Of a stretch of 6,849 bases of DNA, positions 5,889 to 6,849 are shown piece by piece. Under the pieces are notes generated by a model. It ran no database searches. It saw only the letters and a program-made list of their open reading frames with translations, and was not told the origin of the DNA. Origin of the DNA: JADKCL01 sp046050405. Lineage in GTDB: Bacteria; Bacteroidota; Bacteroidia; J057; JADKCL01. The position numbers and the translations under genes are program-made. The DNA is taken from positions 1-6,849 of the forward strand of contig JBJOPY010000251.1 of the NCBI GenBank assembly GCA_046050405.1, in the 5' to 3' direction. Each line of letters starts with the position of its first letter. The stretch's first letter is position 1.

Positions 5889-6849
5889 TGGAGCACCTCC
5901 CGATAGAATTCTTCGAACGATCGACCCATCGCCTCCAATCCGAAACGGGAACGCGCTGCATCCATCGCCTTCCTGGCAATCCCCAGCGAAACAGAGGGCG
6001 AACCGACCAGGCTCCTGAACGCGTGCACCCATTCCTCGGCGGTATCGGCCAATGTGATTTCCTCCCCTTCATTCAGACGGATACCCTCAGCACCGATGCG
6101 GGTGGAAACCACACTGCGCCCCATCGCCATCGCCTCGACCACCTTGATCCGCATCCCTCCTCCGGAGAGCAATGGCACAATGAAAAAATGGCAGCCTTCC
6201 ATGAATGCTGCGGCATCAGCGACCATTCCATGGAAGACCATTCCCTCCACCCTCAAGTCTTGCAAGTGCCTCGGCGGATTCTTCCCAGCCACCTGCAAGA
6301 CGAGTCCCGGGATGATCTCCCTCAGCCTCGGCCAGACCTGCTCCAGGAACCAGATCAAGCCCTGAACATTTGGAAGCCACTCCAGGCTGCCGAGGAATCC
6401 TACATTCAGGTTGAATGCCAGTGGGAGCTTGGGTGCGAATGCAGACAAATCCACACCACCGTGGATGGTGCGCATGGGCCTATGGAATCCATGGGCGCGG
6501 TAGAGTGCCTCATCCTGATGTGCGATGGGGATGATCGCGTCATAGTCATTCAGGTGCGCCAGCTCCCATGCCTGGATTTTCCTGCCCAGACCCCGAAGGT
6601 AAAGCCTTCTGAGCGCGTTGCCCTCATTTTCTGCGAGCCGGTTCCAGATCAGGTGCTCCACATTATGGCTTCTGAGGATCAACCTCGCCGGGGAGGCCTT
6701 CCGGATGGTTTCGGAGTAGAGGCTGAGGTAACTGCCTTCCAGCTGGACGATGTCAAAGGCATGCTGACGGAGTACCCTCCCCAGCAACTCCGCAAATGGC
6801 TGCGACCAGAAGCGCACGACATTGTAAGGCATCCCCGTGAAAAGCCCTT
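5885..6849 (-). CDS. GT4-type glycosyltransferase, N terminus cut off by the window edge
   Basis: The frame is open to the right edge; the last codons before an internal ATG at 6832 read GLFTG, continuing into MPYNVVRFWS. That segment normally sits about 80-100 residues into such enzymes, so the true start is outside the window and the ATG at 6832 is internal. Counting from that methionine, visible motifs are LEGSYLSLY (31-39), LRSHNVEHLIWNRLA (53-67), an HGGVDL segment (124-129), FLGSLEWLPNVQGLIWFLE (146-164) and the donor-site motif GGGMRIKVVEAMAMGRSVV (224-242) with E233. These fit the GT4 family of retaining GT-B enzymes used in capsule, exopolysaccharide or LPS assembly. The stop overlaps the next gene's start by four bases (5885-5888), so both are in one operon. 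The specific sugar is not readable. Confidence 0.9.
   Translation of the reverse strand, partial: GLFTGMPYNVVRFWSQPFAELLGRVLRQHAFDIVQLEGSYLSLYSETIRKASPARLILRSHNVEHLIWNRLAENEGNALRRLYLRGLGRKIQAWELAHLNDYDAIIPIAHQDEALYRAHGFHRPMRTIHGGVDLSAFAPKLPLAFNLNVGFLGSLEWLPNVQGLIWFLEQVWPRLREIIPGLVLQVAGKNPPRHLQDLRVEGMVFHGMVADAAAFMEGCHFFIVPLLSGGGMRIKVVEAMAMGRSVVSTRIGAEGIRLNEGEEITLADTAEEWVHAFRSLVGSPSVSLGIARKAMDAARSRFGLEAMGRSFEEFYREVLQ
5896..5900 (-). promoter_or_regulatory. Strong Shine-Dalgarno sequence inside the end of the upstream gene
   Basis: The minus strand reads GGGAGGTG (5901-5894), with GGAGG ending seven bases before the ATG at 5888. It lies within the last codons of the upstream glycosyltransferase, whose TGA overlaps the ATG. 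This decides the start and suggests translational coupling. Such a strong site stands out because mutS2 in the same window has none. Confidence 0.7.

Noticed and set aside
1..6849. CRISPR array, tRNA or rRNA genes
   Set aside because: I saw no regularly spaced long repeats, no T-arm-like GGTTCGAATCC motif and no ribosomal RNA signature on either strand.

Overview
The window looks like a chromosomal segment of a fairly GC-rich member of the Bacteroidota. Three things point there. A 116-residue lipoprotein matches the DUF4296 pattern, a family I know essentially from Bacteroidota. The lipoprotein-mutS2 unit is preceded by a perfect Bacteroidota-type -7 box (TAnnTTTG), and mutS2 has no Shine-Dalgarno sequence. 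The MutS2 protein also carries wording typical of that phylum (VFVDIGDEQSIQADLSTY). I cannot name a genus.

Layout from left to right. Positions 1-129 hold a strong inverted repeat and three GTGGA-type repeats at 18-19 base spacing. They look like either the end of an IS21-like insertion sequence lying mostly outside the window, or terminator structure behind mutS2. Positions 187-3006 (minus strand) are a two-gene unit: the DUF4296 lipoprotein gene, then mutS2, 45 bases apart, with one good promoter at 3024-3031. Positions 3032-3594 are mostly non-coding, with hairpins and a possible plus-strand promoter. Positions 3595-4020 (plus) encode a small lipoprotein of unknown function in visibly more AT-rich DNA. 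Positions 4021-4694 separate convergent transcription units; they hold inverted repeats and possible terminators but no convincing gene. Positions 4695-6849 (minus) carry two GT4-type glycosyltransferase genes overlapping by four bases (ATGA). The upstream one runs off the right edge.

The two glycosyltransferases probably act in one pathway for an exopolysaccharide, capsule or O-antigen-like glycan, and their operon begins to the right of the window. MutS2 is a DNA/ribosome-associated ATPase of the MutS family, and its pairing with an envelope lipoprotein is probably a transcriptional arrangement, not shared biochemistry. I found no convincing new multi-gene system. The points most worth checking are the possible IS end, the altered first motif in the MutS2 Smr domain, the structured intergenic regions, and the AT-rich orphan lipoprotein with its possible long leader.
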